From Physcia stellaris (taxonomy: Eukaryota > Ascomycota > Lecanoromycetes > Caliciales > Physciaceae), in contig JABSSW010000125.1 in assembly GCA_018902385.1 (NCBI GenBank), positions 1 through 21,110 on the forward strand: DNA of 21,110 nt. Direction: 5' to 3'. The position numbers and the translations under genes were made by a program. Below, piece by piece: positions 1 to 10,005 of this stretch (the stretch's first letter is position 1; each line of letters opens with the position of its first letter). The notes below the pieces were generated by a model. The model did not search any database. It was not told the origin of the DNA and worked only from the letters and a program-made list of their open reading frames with translations.

Positions 1-62
1 AAAAAAAAACAAATCGTAATTCAATTCATTTGACAAACATGTCGAATACGACGATTTGATAA
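1..62 (+). pseudogene. Left fragment of element C (gag region), ending in the target-site copy
   Basis: These bases belong to the outer element C, not to the element that starts at 63. They contain no CpC, CpT, ApG or GpG, which is the saturated composition of the sequence right of 14577 and unlike the A sequence that begins at 63. The last five bases, GATAA (58-62), are repeated at 14572-14576. Reading across the A insertion gives an open, charged stretch that leads into the Lys/Arg/Asp-rich segment at 14577. No domain can be named in 62 bases; assignment to gag is by position only. Confidence 0.6.
58..62. repeat. Target-site duplication of element A, left copy (GATAA)
   Basis: GATAA lies directly before the TGTCACG start of the left LTR and is repeated exactly after the right LTR at 14572-14576. 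A 5-bp duplication is typical of Ty3/Gypsy integration. It fixes the outer limits of element A. Confidence 0.88.
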
Positions 63-214
63 TGTCACGATATGTGATCTGATTGATGTTTGAAAATTCT
101 TGTTGTTTGTTCATTGATCGATTAAGCTTCTTCTGTATTTAGTTAACGTAGTTTTATATATGGTGGCAGACGAGGAATGCGATGACATTTTTTATCATTT
201 ATTAATTCGTTACA
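63..214 (+). repeat. 5' LTR of element A
   Basis: It begins TGTCACGATATGTGAT and ends GTTACA, with canonical TG...CA ends. It matches 14415-14571 end to end with small indels; the first 85 bases match best and the middle around 150-180 is the most diverged. The start resembles the B LTR start (TGTTATGATATG on the minus strand), so A and B are relatives. A promoter would normally lie here, but I see no element I can name. Confidence 0.85.
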
Positions 215-426
215 AATGATAACATCATTTATCAACGTCAATACGACATCATTGATTGTCGTTTAACGTATCAGATTCATTTTCCGAATCATCAATCAAG
301 ACTGAAATAATCGACAAGCGTTTTCTTGTTTCGTGCTTCGTAATCGTAGTTTTCGATCAAGAATACTTCGACTATTCATTCAAACAATTTCAATCACGAT
401 CAGAATTTTAATCAAATCATCGTCAG
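215..426 (+). other. Leader of element A with candidate primer-binding site
   Basis: Directly after the LTR the sequence reads AATGATAACATCAT, followed about 25 bases later by GACATCATTGATTGTC. Element B has nearly the same leader just inside its own 5' LTR (minus strand from 12388). Conservation next to the LTR in both elements suggests that the primer-binding site lies here. Neither copy has the TGG expected for a tRNA 3' CCA; TGA could be a mutated TGG. No coding signal is readable from 233 to 426. Confidence 0.5.
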
Positions 427-1139
427 TTGATTTCGATAATTAACATTATTCGTGACATTGTCATTCTAGTTCATCAAATACAAAATTTCGTTGTTATCGA
501 TCACAGATATCAAACATTCGTATTCACTACTATCAAGAAAGTTTTGTACGAAATCTGTCGTCAACATTTTCGATTTTCATCGATTCAATCATTTGAACGT
601 TCTCGAACCGACTCAGTTGACACACAAGAAAAGTCACGTATCTGATTCAGCGATTGAATTTTTGACAAATCAATCTTCAAAAGTCGTCAAACGATTCGAG
701 GCGTCAACTCAAACATTCTATTCAACTATTTTTCGTTTCAGCAAGCATTTTTACGTCGATGCGATATTTGAATCAGACATGATATTTCTGACGATTAAAT
801 CATTCATCGATGTCATTTTTTTCGATAGTTTCTCTATCGACAGCTCACCATAACAAACTAAAAACACGTCAATGACGAAAAAAATAAAACGAAACAACAT
901 GTCAGACAACGTTGACAATGCTAACAATGTCGATGTCCCGATTTTAATGATAAACAACTATCAGAAATCCGAATTCGTTCGTCGTTGGTGAAAATTTTTA
1001 CAAACATTTATGGAGTCGATCACACGATGACGACGACGACGATGTCAATGATTTTTAACAACGATAACAACATCAACACTGACAACAATAGTTTTGAAAA
1101 TCGAAAACGTTGATTATTTCGATTCAGATTACGAAATCG
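427..1139 (+). pseudogene. Element A, presumed N-terminal gag region, unreadable
   Basis: This stretch lies between the leader and the recognisable gag core, where element B has an acidic, Ser/Asn-rich gag N-terminus. Several short open stretches exist in different frames (427-645, 491-853) but none matches anything I know. A run of GAY codons at 1026-1043 would encode six Asp in the frame of the gag core at 1347. I call it gag only from position. Confidence 0.35.
1026..1043 (+). repeat. Short GAY trinucleotide run (six Asp codons)
   Basis: GAT followed by four GAC and a final GAT. It is in phase with the gag core at 1347 and probably encoded an acidic patch. Confidence 0.55.
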
Positions 1140-2091
1140 ATGAATCGAATGTTTTTTTGTAATTAACGCTGAACGTCACGTTTTTACATCGATGTTTACA
1201 TTTTTTGTTGATAAACTCAAAAATTGATTGCACGACGCGACAATGACAAAATGCAAAAATTATCGTTGTTTGTCTAAAAGACACAGTTCTTATTTGACAT
1301 TTCAGTGAGCTTATCGACATGAAACGATTTTTTTCCGAACTGTCGCCTTGAGCAATGATATGCAATATTTATCAAACGTTTCAAAAAGCGTACAGTCATT
1401 GTCGTTCAATATATTCAGCGAAAACGTTACATTCTTGCAAATGTCAAAATTGACAAATTTTTTCGTGTTTTTGCTCAAAAAATGCTACGTCACGTCAAAA
1501 TTGTTGAAATGACGTCAATGTACAATCAATTGACAATCGTTTGAAACAACATTGATGTAAAATTTCGACGTGACATATTTGAATTTACAGTCATCATTTC
1601 ATTATTGACTTTTTGAATCAATTGAACAGTAAAGTCAACATTTGATTTGAGTTGACACGTAATCAACGTTTTGACAATTTTAGTCGATTGACAAAACAAT
1701 CGATCAGTACACTTCTGATCGTCAACAAGATTTTACTTTCAGATATCTCAGAAATCAGTTTGACAAACAGTCATATCAAAATTATCAATCAAATCGAAAT
1801 CAGTATCAACAATATTTTTCAAATCGATTTGTTAATGTTTATCAATCAAAATCAATATCAACGTCAATTTTATTTTTCGCTCGTCAATCGTTACAGATCA
1901 CAGACGAAAACGCGTCAAATCGCAAAATCAAAACAATCAACGACAAAACGATGTTCGTCGACAAATTGACAATTACAACGTCAGACGAGACGACAAGTCA
2001 AAAAACGATTCAAACAATCGTGACGATTACAACATCAACAATTGACGCAATCGATCATTTGCATATCAGATTGAAAAACAGCATGACGAAC

Positions 2092-2104
2092 AAAAAAAAA
2101 AAAA
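2092..2104 (+). other. A13 homopolymer at the gag frame change
   Basis: The frame upstream (phase of 1347 and 2079) and the frame downstream (phase of 2129, 2771 and 3242) differ. The only obvious place for the change is this run of 13 A. A one-base slip or a sequencing or assembly error would explain it. Confidence 0.55.
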
Positions 2105-2263
2105 CGAATTGATTACAACTCGCCGTCGATGAAAGACGAATTCGAACAATTTAGCAATTATTTCGTTGACGATCTGAATTATTACAACTCGAATCGTCAA
2201 AATCAATCGAACAATGAAATCGACAACTACGAATATTTCACGTCATCGCAATTGAAATATTTT

Positions 2264-2329
2264 TGTCGACGTTACAAGTCGACTTTTTTATCAAATAATC
2301 AGTTACACAAACACATTCGAGTTGAATGT
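2264..2329 (+). other. Zinc-finger-like C-x2-(C)-x12-H-x4-C motif in element A gag, second Cys lost
   Basis: The residues read C-RR-Y, then 12 residues, H, 4 residues, C. Element B has the intact spacing C-x2-C-x12-H-x4-C (10005-9940). In A the second Cys is Tyr (TAC), a change outside the main CpY context. The spacing is closer to a C2H2-type finger than to the CCHC knuckle (C-x2-C-x4-H-x4-C) of many Gag proteins. Confidence 0.65.
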
Positions 2330-2485
2330 CAGTCGTTCAAATTCATTGACATTTCGATTTCGACATCGTATCATGACGAGTCAATCGATGTTAACGATTT
2401 TGATTTTATTATCATCGTTAAATTCTCGATTATCGAATCTTCTACTAAAAACAGCGTGAGACAAAAATATGATTTTAAACAATGA

Positions 2486-3241
2486 CATTACATCACTGTC
2501 AAAATTATGTTCGATTTGAATGTTTTTGTCGAATCAGTTTGTTTAAATATCGACTGCGGCATTATTTTTGTCGATCGTCAGTTTTGTTAAACAATCATCG
2601 ATTACAATCGTCAAAAAACAAAATCAACGTCAATATTCGTCATCGAAATCGACGACAACAAACATGAAATCAGCGAGTATATCGTCGTCACAATTCATGT
2701 TTTTGATCTTAACAAACAAGACAAGTCTGTAATAATTAAAATTATTCGTGAAATTTATGTAATTGACGAATTGAAAATCAAAATGTTTATTGACACAAAT
2801 GTCATTGAATCGAAACAAATAAACATCATGATTTCGTCTAGTCAAATTAACATTGACAGTTGCGACGTCACAATTTCGATCAAATTACAAACATTATCGA
2901 ATCGTCGTGTCAAGCAAATAATACAAGCAGACAAAGCTATTGTAATATCGTTTCATTCACAGCTTGTCATATTTTTTCGACGTTTCAATAAAAAGCTTTT
3001 ATCGAATCGTGATTTTCTATTTGAATTTGTCGAATGTAATTTATCATTTTACGTTCACGTCGTGAATGTCATCACAGACGTCATTTTGACACGTAACGAA
3101 ATCGATAAATCGATTACTTTATCAAAAAAGTTTAGATTCGACATTATCAATGAATTAAATTACGACAGCTGCTGCAATTTAGCAACTGAAAATAACGATT
3201 TAATCGCTAAATCATCAAAAACAGTACATCAAACAAGTTGA
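2486..3241 (+). pseudogene. pol: Element A aspartic protease and following linker, active site lost
   Basis: Retropepsin-like protease that would cut the Gag-Pol polyprotein inside the particle. The frame is continuous from 2129 through 5023. The active-site Asp-Thr-Gly reads Asn-Ile-Asp at 2546-2554, followed by C-G-I-I-F-V-D, the usual continuation in this family. Each of the three changes fits G-to-A after a purine or C-to-T before a pyrimidine. The C-terminal part (2771-2900) matches the MLIG-D-type segment of element B's protease. In-frame stops upstream include TGA at 2483 and TAA near 2587. The linker from about 2900 to 3241 leads into reverse transcriptase. Confidence 0.82.
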
Positions 3242-4288
3242 GTGAAAAAGTTCTGTGTTATTGCATTGACAATTATCGATGTCATTATGTCGATCGTAAC
3301 ATCGATTATTACGTCATTCAATGTCAATATTGTCATCGTCTTAACAATCATATTTGTTGTAGAAACAACGTCGAAGCTAAAAATCACATTGTTTAACGAC
3401 GTTAATGTCTTTGAAAATCGTGTGACAATCGAGACTTTTATTCGAATTGTCGATGATTATTCGAATTTTTGACGAAATCGTGATTTCGTCGACTTGTCAC
3501 GAAAAAAATGAATGAAAATATCGCTGAAAAAAAAATGAATTACATTCGGCAAAACTAAGATATATTCATTGAGAAACAAGAACAAAAAAATCGTTGATAA
3601 GATTTTTGACGAACTACATGAACAAAACAGATTTATGTGAACAAACAAACAAACGTCGTTTAGTTATTCGATGTTTGTTGTTTGAAAAACGTTTTCTATT
3701 GACGAGAAAAAGAGTCGAACAGTTGTTGACATACGTGAGTTCAATCGATTACTAAAATTCGACGCTTATTTCATATTATTACAAAACGACATCATAACTT
3801 TAATTCGTGAATGTGCATACATCATCGTCGTTGACGCAACGTTTTTTTTTTATCAATGAAAAGTGCATTCGAATGACAAACATAAATTTATCGTTGTTAT
3901 TTATCGTGAATAAAAAACGTTTTGCGTATTTGTCATGAATTGCAAAAATAATTCGATTTATGTACAACGTCAAATTGATCGAATATTTCGTTCGTTGCGT
4001 TACTGTGTTCGCGTTTACGTTGACGATGTTGTAATTTTTTTTAAAACGTTCGAAAAGCACGTTTCACATTTACGTGCAATTTTCGATTTATTCGTCAAAT
4101 TGAATATATTCATCAAGTCAAGTAAAGCGTTTTTGATTATTCGAATGTCAATTACTTGATCAGCACGTTGATTTTTCGATTTGTCAATTGTCGAAAACAA
4201 ATTCAAAGTCATCAGCATGTTACGATTCTCACGTACGTTACGCGAGTTCGAAATTTATCTTGACATGACGAATTGATTACGTCAATAT
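3242..4288 (+). pseudogene. pol: Element A reverse transcriptase, YVDD intact but frame full of TGA stops
   Basis: RNA-dependent DNA polymerase that copies the element RNA into DNA. One frame runs through the whole segment in phase with the protease and RNase H. Landmarks in order are VVDIRE near 3735, VVDATFFFYQ followed by TGA near 3835-3860, YVQRQIDR at about 3959, and the catalytic YVDD at 4016-4027. By eye I count nine TGA and one TAA in frame; several TGA sit at expected Trp (for example Q-stop-KV). The TAA (E-stop-K) is best explained by CAA to TAA, a CpA change. No frameshift is needed over more than 1 kb. Confidence 0.88.
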
Positions 4289-5023
4289 GTGTCATATTAC
4301 GCTCAAATAGAAAGATCGCTCAAAAATCGAAAAATCAATTTTTTAAAGTTGACGTCTAAGTTTGACAATTCACGTCGTGTCTATTCGACACGAATTGTTG
4401 TAAAAACGTCGTCTTTGATAGAATTGATCGTTTTCGATATTTTTCAAAAACTATTGAGTCGTTCTAATTATCTCGTACATCACGATTTTAGTCGATTTAT
4501 TTTCGTGAATCTTGACGCGTCAAAGAAGCGCGATATTGACGTCATGATATTTCACGTCAAAAGCGACATTGTGTCAGCTGATGATTATTTTAGTCGATCG
4601 TCGATTCAGTTTATTTTATTTTTCAATCGTTTGTTAACAGTCGTCGAGATCAGATATTGATTTACGAAGTTAGAGATTGTCGAATTCGTATGAATATTGA
4701 AGAAAATTCGACACATGATTGAGTCGTCAATTAAGATTATTCTGTATATCAATCACGATGTCGTTTCAATGAAAACAGTCATTTATACAGATCACGCGAT
4801 TACATTGAATATTGTTAAACAATCGACATTGACAACGTCATTCACTGACAAGTTAAATTTACGACTTGTTCGTGCATCAGAGTTTTTCAATCGATTTGAT
4901 CTTGACATTCGTCACAAATTTGACAAAAAACACGTCGTGTCTGACGCGTTGTCACGTTTGTCAAATGTCAATTTCGAAGCGCATTTCAAGTCAGAAAATG
5001 AATTTGATGTGTTACATATTTAT
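4289..5023 (+). pseudogene. pol: Element A connection and RNase H domains, cut by the B insertion
   Basis: RNase H degrades the RNA strand of the RNA-DNA hybrid. Two open stretches, 4289-4660 and 4697-5023, are in the same frame. Landmarks are YLVHHD-S-R-FIFVNLDASK near 4470-4530, IYTDHAI near 4785, and LNLRLVRASEFFNRFDL followed by I-R-H-K-F-D-K near 4855-4930, then DALSRL. The domain ends at LHIY, exactly where the LTR of element B starts. The reading frame resumes in phase at 12564 on the other side of B. Confidence 0.88.
5019..5023. repeat. Target-site duplication of element B, left copy (TTTAT)
   Basis: TTTAT before the left B LTR pairs with GTTAT (12559-12563) after the right LTR. There is one mismatch in five, or a perfect 4-bp TTAT. 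Removing B and one copy joins A's frame (codon TAT at 5021-5023 to CAA at 12564) without a shift. Confidence 0.7.
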
Positions 5024-5193
5024 TGTCAAATGTATGAAATGTAAAAAAACTGAATTGTAAATAGTTACGAAACTGTCAGTTATAAGATACATGCGTTAGT
5101 TTCTTTGTGAAAATCTTTCAGAATCGACAAACACTCTGAAGACAAGATTTCAATAATCTGACACGAGTCGACAATCGATTTCATATCATAACA
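5024..5193 (-). repeat. 3' LTR of element B
   Basis: 170 bp; on the plus strand it begins TGTCAAATGTATG and ends TATCATAACA, so on the element's own strand it begins TGTTATGATATG and ends ACATTTGACA. It aligns without gaps to 12389-12558 with 14 differences, all transitions. Where this copy carries the mutated base, all six changes are G-to-A on the plus strand. Confidence 0.93.
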
Positions 5194-5514
5194 ATCTGTT
5201 TCAAACAAAATAAGATCGCATCGTCTCGATGTCAATGATATCAAAATTTTTTTTTTATCACAAATCTTCGTGTTTTTCTATTTTTTTTCTTTTAGTCGAT
5301 TCGAACGTCGTAAAGAGCTGAACTCAAACGGAATTGTAACAGACTTTCGAATCAGTATTTCGAACGTTGAAAAAGTTGACGACGACGAGTTTGCGAAAAA
5401 CTTTCGCAACATCGATTTTGACGATATAACAACGACAAAACTTTGCTTTTTAAATAGCGACTTGTTGACGACGACAGAATCGATTCGTCGATCAGAAAAA
5501 ATGACAATTTTGTC
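5194..5514 (-). other. 3' untranslated tail of element B
   Basis: The stretch between the chromodomain and the 3' LTR. A polypurine tract should lie next to 5193 on the minus strand, where only GAAACAGAT is seen, so it is weak or mutated. An open stretch on the plus strand at 5270-5599 overlaps B's coding region and has no recognisable content, so I treat it as a shadow. Confidence 0.5.
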
Positions 5515-5805
5515 AATGACATTTTCGTATTTTCAGATCAGATTCATGACGTTATTCAATTTCGAAAGATTTCGTCAAACGTCATGTTTTGAATCATAGC
5601 TTTTTCAACGCATCAAATATTCAAGTTCACGCTTGACAGTTTTTCGTTTGTTGATAAGACGTTCAATTTCGAAAAATTTGACGATGAACGTATTTTTCTC
5701 AACGTACATTGAATTTGAATGATTCGATTTTGATTTATGATAAAAATCATCGTCAAGTGTCGAACAGATTTTCAGTTGAATCACACTGAAAATGAAATTT
5801 ATGCG
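5515..5805 (-). pseudogene. pol: Element B integrase tail and chromodomain
   Basis: The chromodomain at the end of integrase directs insertion to chromatin marks in chromoviruses. It follows the integrase frame without a shift: FFEIERLINKRK near 5675-5640, then EYLMR-stop-KSYDSKHDV-stop-RNLS and NNVMNLI near 5600-5525. Both stops replace the Trp residues expected in the RWKGY and V-W-N positions and are TGA. The linker before it (about 5800-5690) is Ser/Asp-rich. The aromatic cage can no longer be complete. Confidence 0.82.
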
Positions 5806-6924
5806 TCAGTTGTTTGATATAGTTAATCGATAAATCAAATTATTCATCTTTTCAGTAATCAGAAAGAAATCGACGTATTGCTGATCGATTTTCTTGTTAA
5901 TAATCGAAAGTATGTTATATTTCTTGTGAAATTGTATAAGAGCGTAGTCATTCGATTTCATGTAAAACGATTGATGTTTTCGATCGTAATGAAATTTAAC
6001 GTTCATTTGTTCGAAAGCAATGACGTCAATTATTTCATGTTTGATGATTAGTCGACGTTTTTTCAATGATAAATCGTTTGTCATCGACTGCAAAAAAGAC
6101 AAATTCAAAGTTTGCATTGACGTGAAATCGTAGACGATTTCGTTGAGAAATTTGTCGACATTAGTTATTGCGTTGTTGAAATCGCGTTGAAGACGTGACA
6201 AAATTTCGAGTCAACGATTTGAATGTTTCAAAGTATTGATTAGAAATCGAAAAGCTATTTCGAGCGTTTGATTGATACGTTTCGATGAATCATTCGTTTG
6301 TGAATGATAGACGATGAAATAAAACAACTTGACGTCTAATTTCGTGAACATAGCGATTCACATATCGAAAAGAAACTTTCTGTCACGATTCGAAATGATT
6401 ACTTTTGGCAATTTTCAATCGACAGTATCAAGTCGATCTAGTAGAACGTGTTTCCATTGAATTGTCGTTCAAATGATTTTTTTCGAAATCATTAATATAC
6501 GTTTCGAGTACTTGCAACTGACAAACATAAGACAGTCGAATTTTTCCGTTGTAAAAAACGAAAATAAAATCAATATAAAGTCAATAATGATCGTGTGAAA
6601 AGATATTGACGACGTAAATATGAATTGAAGTGAATCGTAAAAGCGATGTCGACGAGTTTGAAATATCTGACATTTAAAACAATATTTCAGAAAGTTTCGT
6701 AGATAACGAGACAAATCACGTATGTAATAAAATGACGTTATTTTCTCGTAACAGCGTGCAAATTCGGCGTGATTTTCGTCATGAATTGTTGTCAGAATGT
6801 TTGAAATGATTGTCGCAAATATGCACAATCGACGAGATTCGAACGCGTGATCGTCAAAAGTGATTTCGTTTGATCGAAAGATAAAATCGTTTTTCGATAA
6901 AAAAAAAACGAGCATTGTTTTCAA
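5806..6924 (-). pseudogene. pol: Element B integrase, HHCC finger retained, catalytic core broken by stops
   Basis: Integrase inserts the DNA copy into the genome. The N-terminal zinc-binding HHCC is intact: His at 6783 and near 6771, and Cys-x2-Cys ending at 6670. QTRRH and IIIDFI (first catalytic Asp) follow. Downstream the frame carries TGA stops, then an open stretch 6201-5806 with HEIIDVIAFEQMN, KFHYDRKHQ and KKIDQQYV, which match the usual integrase C-terminal (GPY/F-like) region. 6924 and 6201 are in the same frame. A frameshift separates this frame from RNase H, near 6925-6958, where an 8-9 base A run lies. Confidence 0.88.
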
Positions 6925-6958
6925 TGATTTGTTTATTCAATACGTCAGAAATTTTTTT

Positions 6959-7681
6959 TCAGTTAAGATTTGTAATGTAGTTTGCAATAAGTTTTCGACG
7001 AAAGTTTTTCTTCATCTGAACGAAAGCAATGATGAAAAGAACATTTAATTCGTTTTCGTCAACTGATGCGACGTCGATATTAATGTTGACGAATTTGAAT
7101 AATGCGTCGAATACAATATGTTGCTTGTCAAATTTGTGACGAATTTTCAATTCGAAACGTTGAATGTAATCGAACGTTTTGACAAAACGAAAATTAAATT
7201 TGTCAATTGAAACGATTGTCATGCTGATTTGTTTAGTTATTTTTAAAGCAATCTCGTGATCGATAAACATTACGAAAAACTTTGTCAAAAAGAAATCAAA
7301 CAAATGACGAATTTTGCGCAAAATTCAAACTATGTCGTTGAATTCTAATTCTGTAAATCAATATTTGATTTCGACATCAAATAGCAGTCGATTTAGAAAC
7401 AATATTGATTTTATTGTCTTGCGTGACGAATAATCTTTTTCATTTCAGTTGACAAATTTTTTGACATGATACATCATGACATTCAAATCAAATTTTTTGT
7501 TGACGTTTAAGTCGATATAAATTCGACGTGTCGAGTCAACGTGTATCAAATAAAAAAATTTTGACAACAACGCTTGAAAAATTTGAAACGACGCGAGTTT
7601 TCGCGAAATGAAATTTTTAATTTTGATAATGCGAAAAAAAATTTTTTTAACATTGTTTGTCATCGAAACGTTGCGAAACAA
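6959..7681 (-). pseudogene. pol: Element B connection and RNase H domains
   Basis: Two open stretches in one frame, 7681-7445 and 7321-6959. The first contains FYLIHVDSTRRIYIDL and MMYHVK, the connection segment before RNase H. The second begins MRKIRHL, then FIDHEIALKITKQIS, DYIQRFELKIRHKFDKQH and FDALFKF, matching the end of RNase H in this family. The corresponding parts of A are at 4470 and 4697-5000. Pro and Gly are almost absent where the family has them (for example HKFDK for HKPGK). Confidence 0.87.
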
Positions 7682-8866
7682 TTCGATTTTGAATTTTGAA
7701 ATGATTTCGCGACGTCAACATACATAAAAACGTAATCGCGTAATCATTCAATGAATTTTAGATAAATTTTTAAAATCTGTAATGTTTTGAGATACGATAA
7801 ACGAGAAATTGCTTTCAATTTTTTTCAATTGTAATTAGTTCTAAGAAATTCATCTTTTGTTCTAGCAAGTGAATTGTGAAATAATCAATGAAAATCTTTT
7901 TTTGACTTGATTGAAATGTTATTGATTTTAAACATGTCAAATATTGAACGTAAATGAGTTTTTGTGTTCGTCAAGAATTTTGAAATAAATCACAATATCG
8001 TCAACGTATGCTTTGACGTAATGACGATGTGATCGAAATAAACGATCGATTTGTCGTTGTACGTAAACGAACGAGTTTTTGTATTTCATAATCGTTACGT
8101 TAAAGAATTTTTGATCGCGATGATTAATCGTCGTAAATTTGTATCGATTTTTAAAATGCACGCGTCATTGATAAAAAAACGTTGAACAATCAATAACAAT
8201 AATATATTGACATTCGAAAACGACGAAAATCATTTCAATTTGTAATGAAAATGAATAAACGTCAAATTGAATAATGACATTTAATTTTCGTATGTCAACT
8301 ATTATTCGTCTTTTTTTCTCGTCGTTGACGTTTTTTCAGACACAAAAGACGAAATAACTGAAAGAAGTGAATTTTTCGATTCAATTAAGCTTATCGAATT
8401 CATGTAGTTTATCGAAAATAACGTCAATCAGTTCTCTATCTTTGATGTCTAACGAATAAATTTTGACTTTGTCAGATATTCGACTTTTTCAGTCAGTTTT
8501 AAGAAGTATTCTCATTCAGTTCTCTTTCGATAAGTCAGCGAAATTTGTCTTTTTTCAAAAATCAGAATATTTCTTGACGATGTCAATGAAAATCTGTATT
8601 GCGACGTCATTGAATCGATGTATTGTAATGTCGTTGTTGAGAATGATTTTCGACGCAAATGACGACGTCGATGCGAATAACACATCTGACATAACTACAT
8701 CAAAAATTCGTGATACTGACAGAAATGCTTGAACGATATAATCGATTGAGAAAAAGTTTTCAGTAATCACAAAATTCAAATTTGTTACTGAAGAATTGGC
8801 AATTGACAAATTGACTGACGTGATTACAACAATAGCGACATAAACAACGACGATGACACGTTTAAA
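7682..8866 (-). pseudogene. pol: Element B reverse transcriptase, YVDD intact, TGA stops
   Basis: One frame from 8809 through 8161 into 7681. In order I see NNDITIHRFNDVAIQIF near 8640, DKLHEFDKLN then a stop near 8390, RRIIVDIRKLN near 8300, VIDCSTFFYQ followed by TGA near 8190, YVQRQIDRLFRSHRHY at about 8065, and the catalytic YVDD at 8008-7997. The segment 7936-7682 is the thumb and connection and carries stops. The Q-stop-RV Trp loss is at the same place as in A, so the same codon was hit in both elements. Confidence 0.88.
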
Positions 8867-9610
8867 TCAATTAATTTTGTGTTTTGTGAAAGATTTTTTC
8901 ATTGCGAGTTCGACGACGTCATTATCGTCGTCAATTGTTATCATATATGCGTTCGAAAAATCTAATTCAATCATTCGTTTTACGCGACAATTGCGTGATA
9001 TGTGAACAAACTTGTCACTATCGTTTTTGACAATAATGTTTTTGAATTCGACATTTGTCAAATGAGCATAAAGCGACAAATTGAAATTTTTCGATTCGAA
9101 TAAAAAGTTTTTATTTGCAAATATAATGATGAAATGAATCGACAAAACAATCTCAATGTGCGAAAACACAATGATTGTCTTACGTGCATGAATCGATGTG
9201 TGAACAATAATACGAAAAATTTTGACATTCAATGCGACGATGACATCGTAATTGTCAATGTGAACGATTTTCTTTGTCACATTGATGTCGATTTTTTTCG
9301 ATTTCATAAAATCGTTCTCGATAAGCATGTTGATTTTCAATTTATCAATCAAATGAATTTCACGCGTAATCATAGTTTTGACGACAATTTCGTTCTTTTT
9401 GTTCGAAAAATAAATGAAAATTATGACGTAATCGTTAAATCAATGCTGTGTCGTATCAAGATCACGAACTGAAATTGAAATTGTCATGATTCGAATCGAT
9501 ATATTCGATGTTTGTCTTTTGAAAAATTCGCGATCGACGAGAATGATATTGACATTCGTATCGAGACACGCATGTTTCGACTCGATAATGAATGACAACG
9601 TTGCAAAAAC
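8867..9610 (-). pseudogene. pol: Element B aspartic protease, active site Asp-Thr-Asn
   Basis: Retropepsin-like polyprotein protease. The active site reads C-L-D-T-N at about 9568-9554 (D-T-N itself 9562-9554) where D-T-G is required; Gly to Asn fits two G-to-A changes. It is followed by VNIILVDREFFKRQ. The open stretch 9373-8867 is in the same frame and carries the C-terminal part (MLIENDFMKSKKIDINV, then NYDVIVALN) and the linker to reverse transcriptase. A TGA near 9440 (QH-stop) lies between. The gag frame differs from this one, with the change somewhere between about 9890 and 9610. Confidence 0.82.
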
Positions 9611-9939
9611 ACGAACGTATTTTCATTTTCGAAATTTATAGTCGATGTCAACGTTTTTATTGAAATCGACGTTTGAAAATATGATCGAAAAAAAATTTGC
9701 GAAAGATTTTTCAGCATCATCGCTATTAAAAGTGAAATTTGTGAAAAACTTTCAAATAAAATCGTTAACGTCGATTGTTGTGAACGAATCTTTGATAGTT
9801 TTGATAAAAAAAAATTTTTCAGATTTGATTTTGTGATCAAGACATTTGCTGACGAATTGATTTCGATTTTTTTGAAAAATTCAACGATTACGTCTGTCAA
9901 ACGCTGCATTGATAGCGAAAAATTTTCACGATCGACTGT

Positions 9940-10005
9940 ACAAAACTTGCGAATATGTTGATGCAACTTGTTGTTGAACGAGAAAATTTCATCACACTTG
10001 CGACA
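9940..10005 (-). other. C-x2-C-x12-H-x4-C finger in element B gag
   Basis: HCRKC at the first pair, then HQHIRKFC at the second. All four ligands are present. Spacing matches the degraded finger of element A at 2264-2329, so it is a shared feature of this family. Confidence 0.75.

Larger units (their letters stand above)
1140..2485 (+). pseudogene. gag: Element A gag: capsid core, Gln/Arg/Asn-rich linker and C2HC finger, broken
   Basis: Gag forms the particle that packages the retrotransposon RNA. The capsid core is readable from about 1179 to 1590. From 1347 the frame is clean except for TGA at 1356 and 1542, both where relatives of this gag have Trp (EQ-stop-YA and IV-stop-NN). Between 1179 and 1346 small compensating frameshifts are likely. 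A polar Gln/Asn/Arg-rich linker follows at about 1650-2090. A frameshift lies in the 13-A tract at 2092-2104. After it the frame is that of 2129-2485, which carries the finger at 2264-2329. Gly, Pro and Trp are almost absent from the translation. Element B carries a cleaner copy of the same protein. Confidence 0.8.

Noticed and set aside
161-178. TGGTGGCAGACGAGG as a tRNA primer-binding site with the LTR ending at 160
   Set aside because: The homology between the two A LTRs continues past it to GTTACA, and only that end gives TG...CA termini and the exact GATAA duplication.
491-853. 120-codon open stretch as an independent gene
   Set aside because: It sits in A's gag N-terminal region, has no domain, overlaps another open stretch in a different frame, and is explained as decayed gag.
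2092-2104. Programmed ribosomal frameshift between gag and pol
   Set aside because: In A the frame change is at this A run inside gag, in B it lies elsewhere (between about 9890 and 9610). No shared slippery site and structure is seen, so indel or sequencing error in homopolymers is simpler.
5270-5599. 109-codon open stretch on the plus strand as a gene
   Set aside because: It lies opposite B's chromodomain and tail, has no recognisable content, and its open frame follows from the biased composition.
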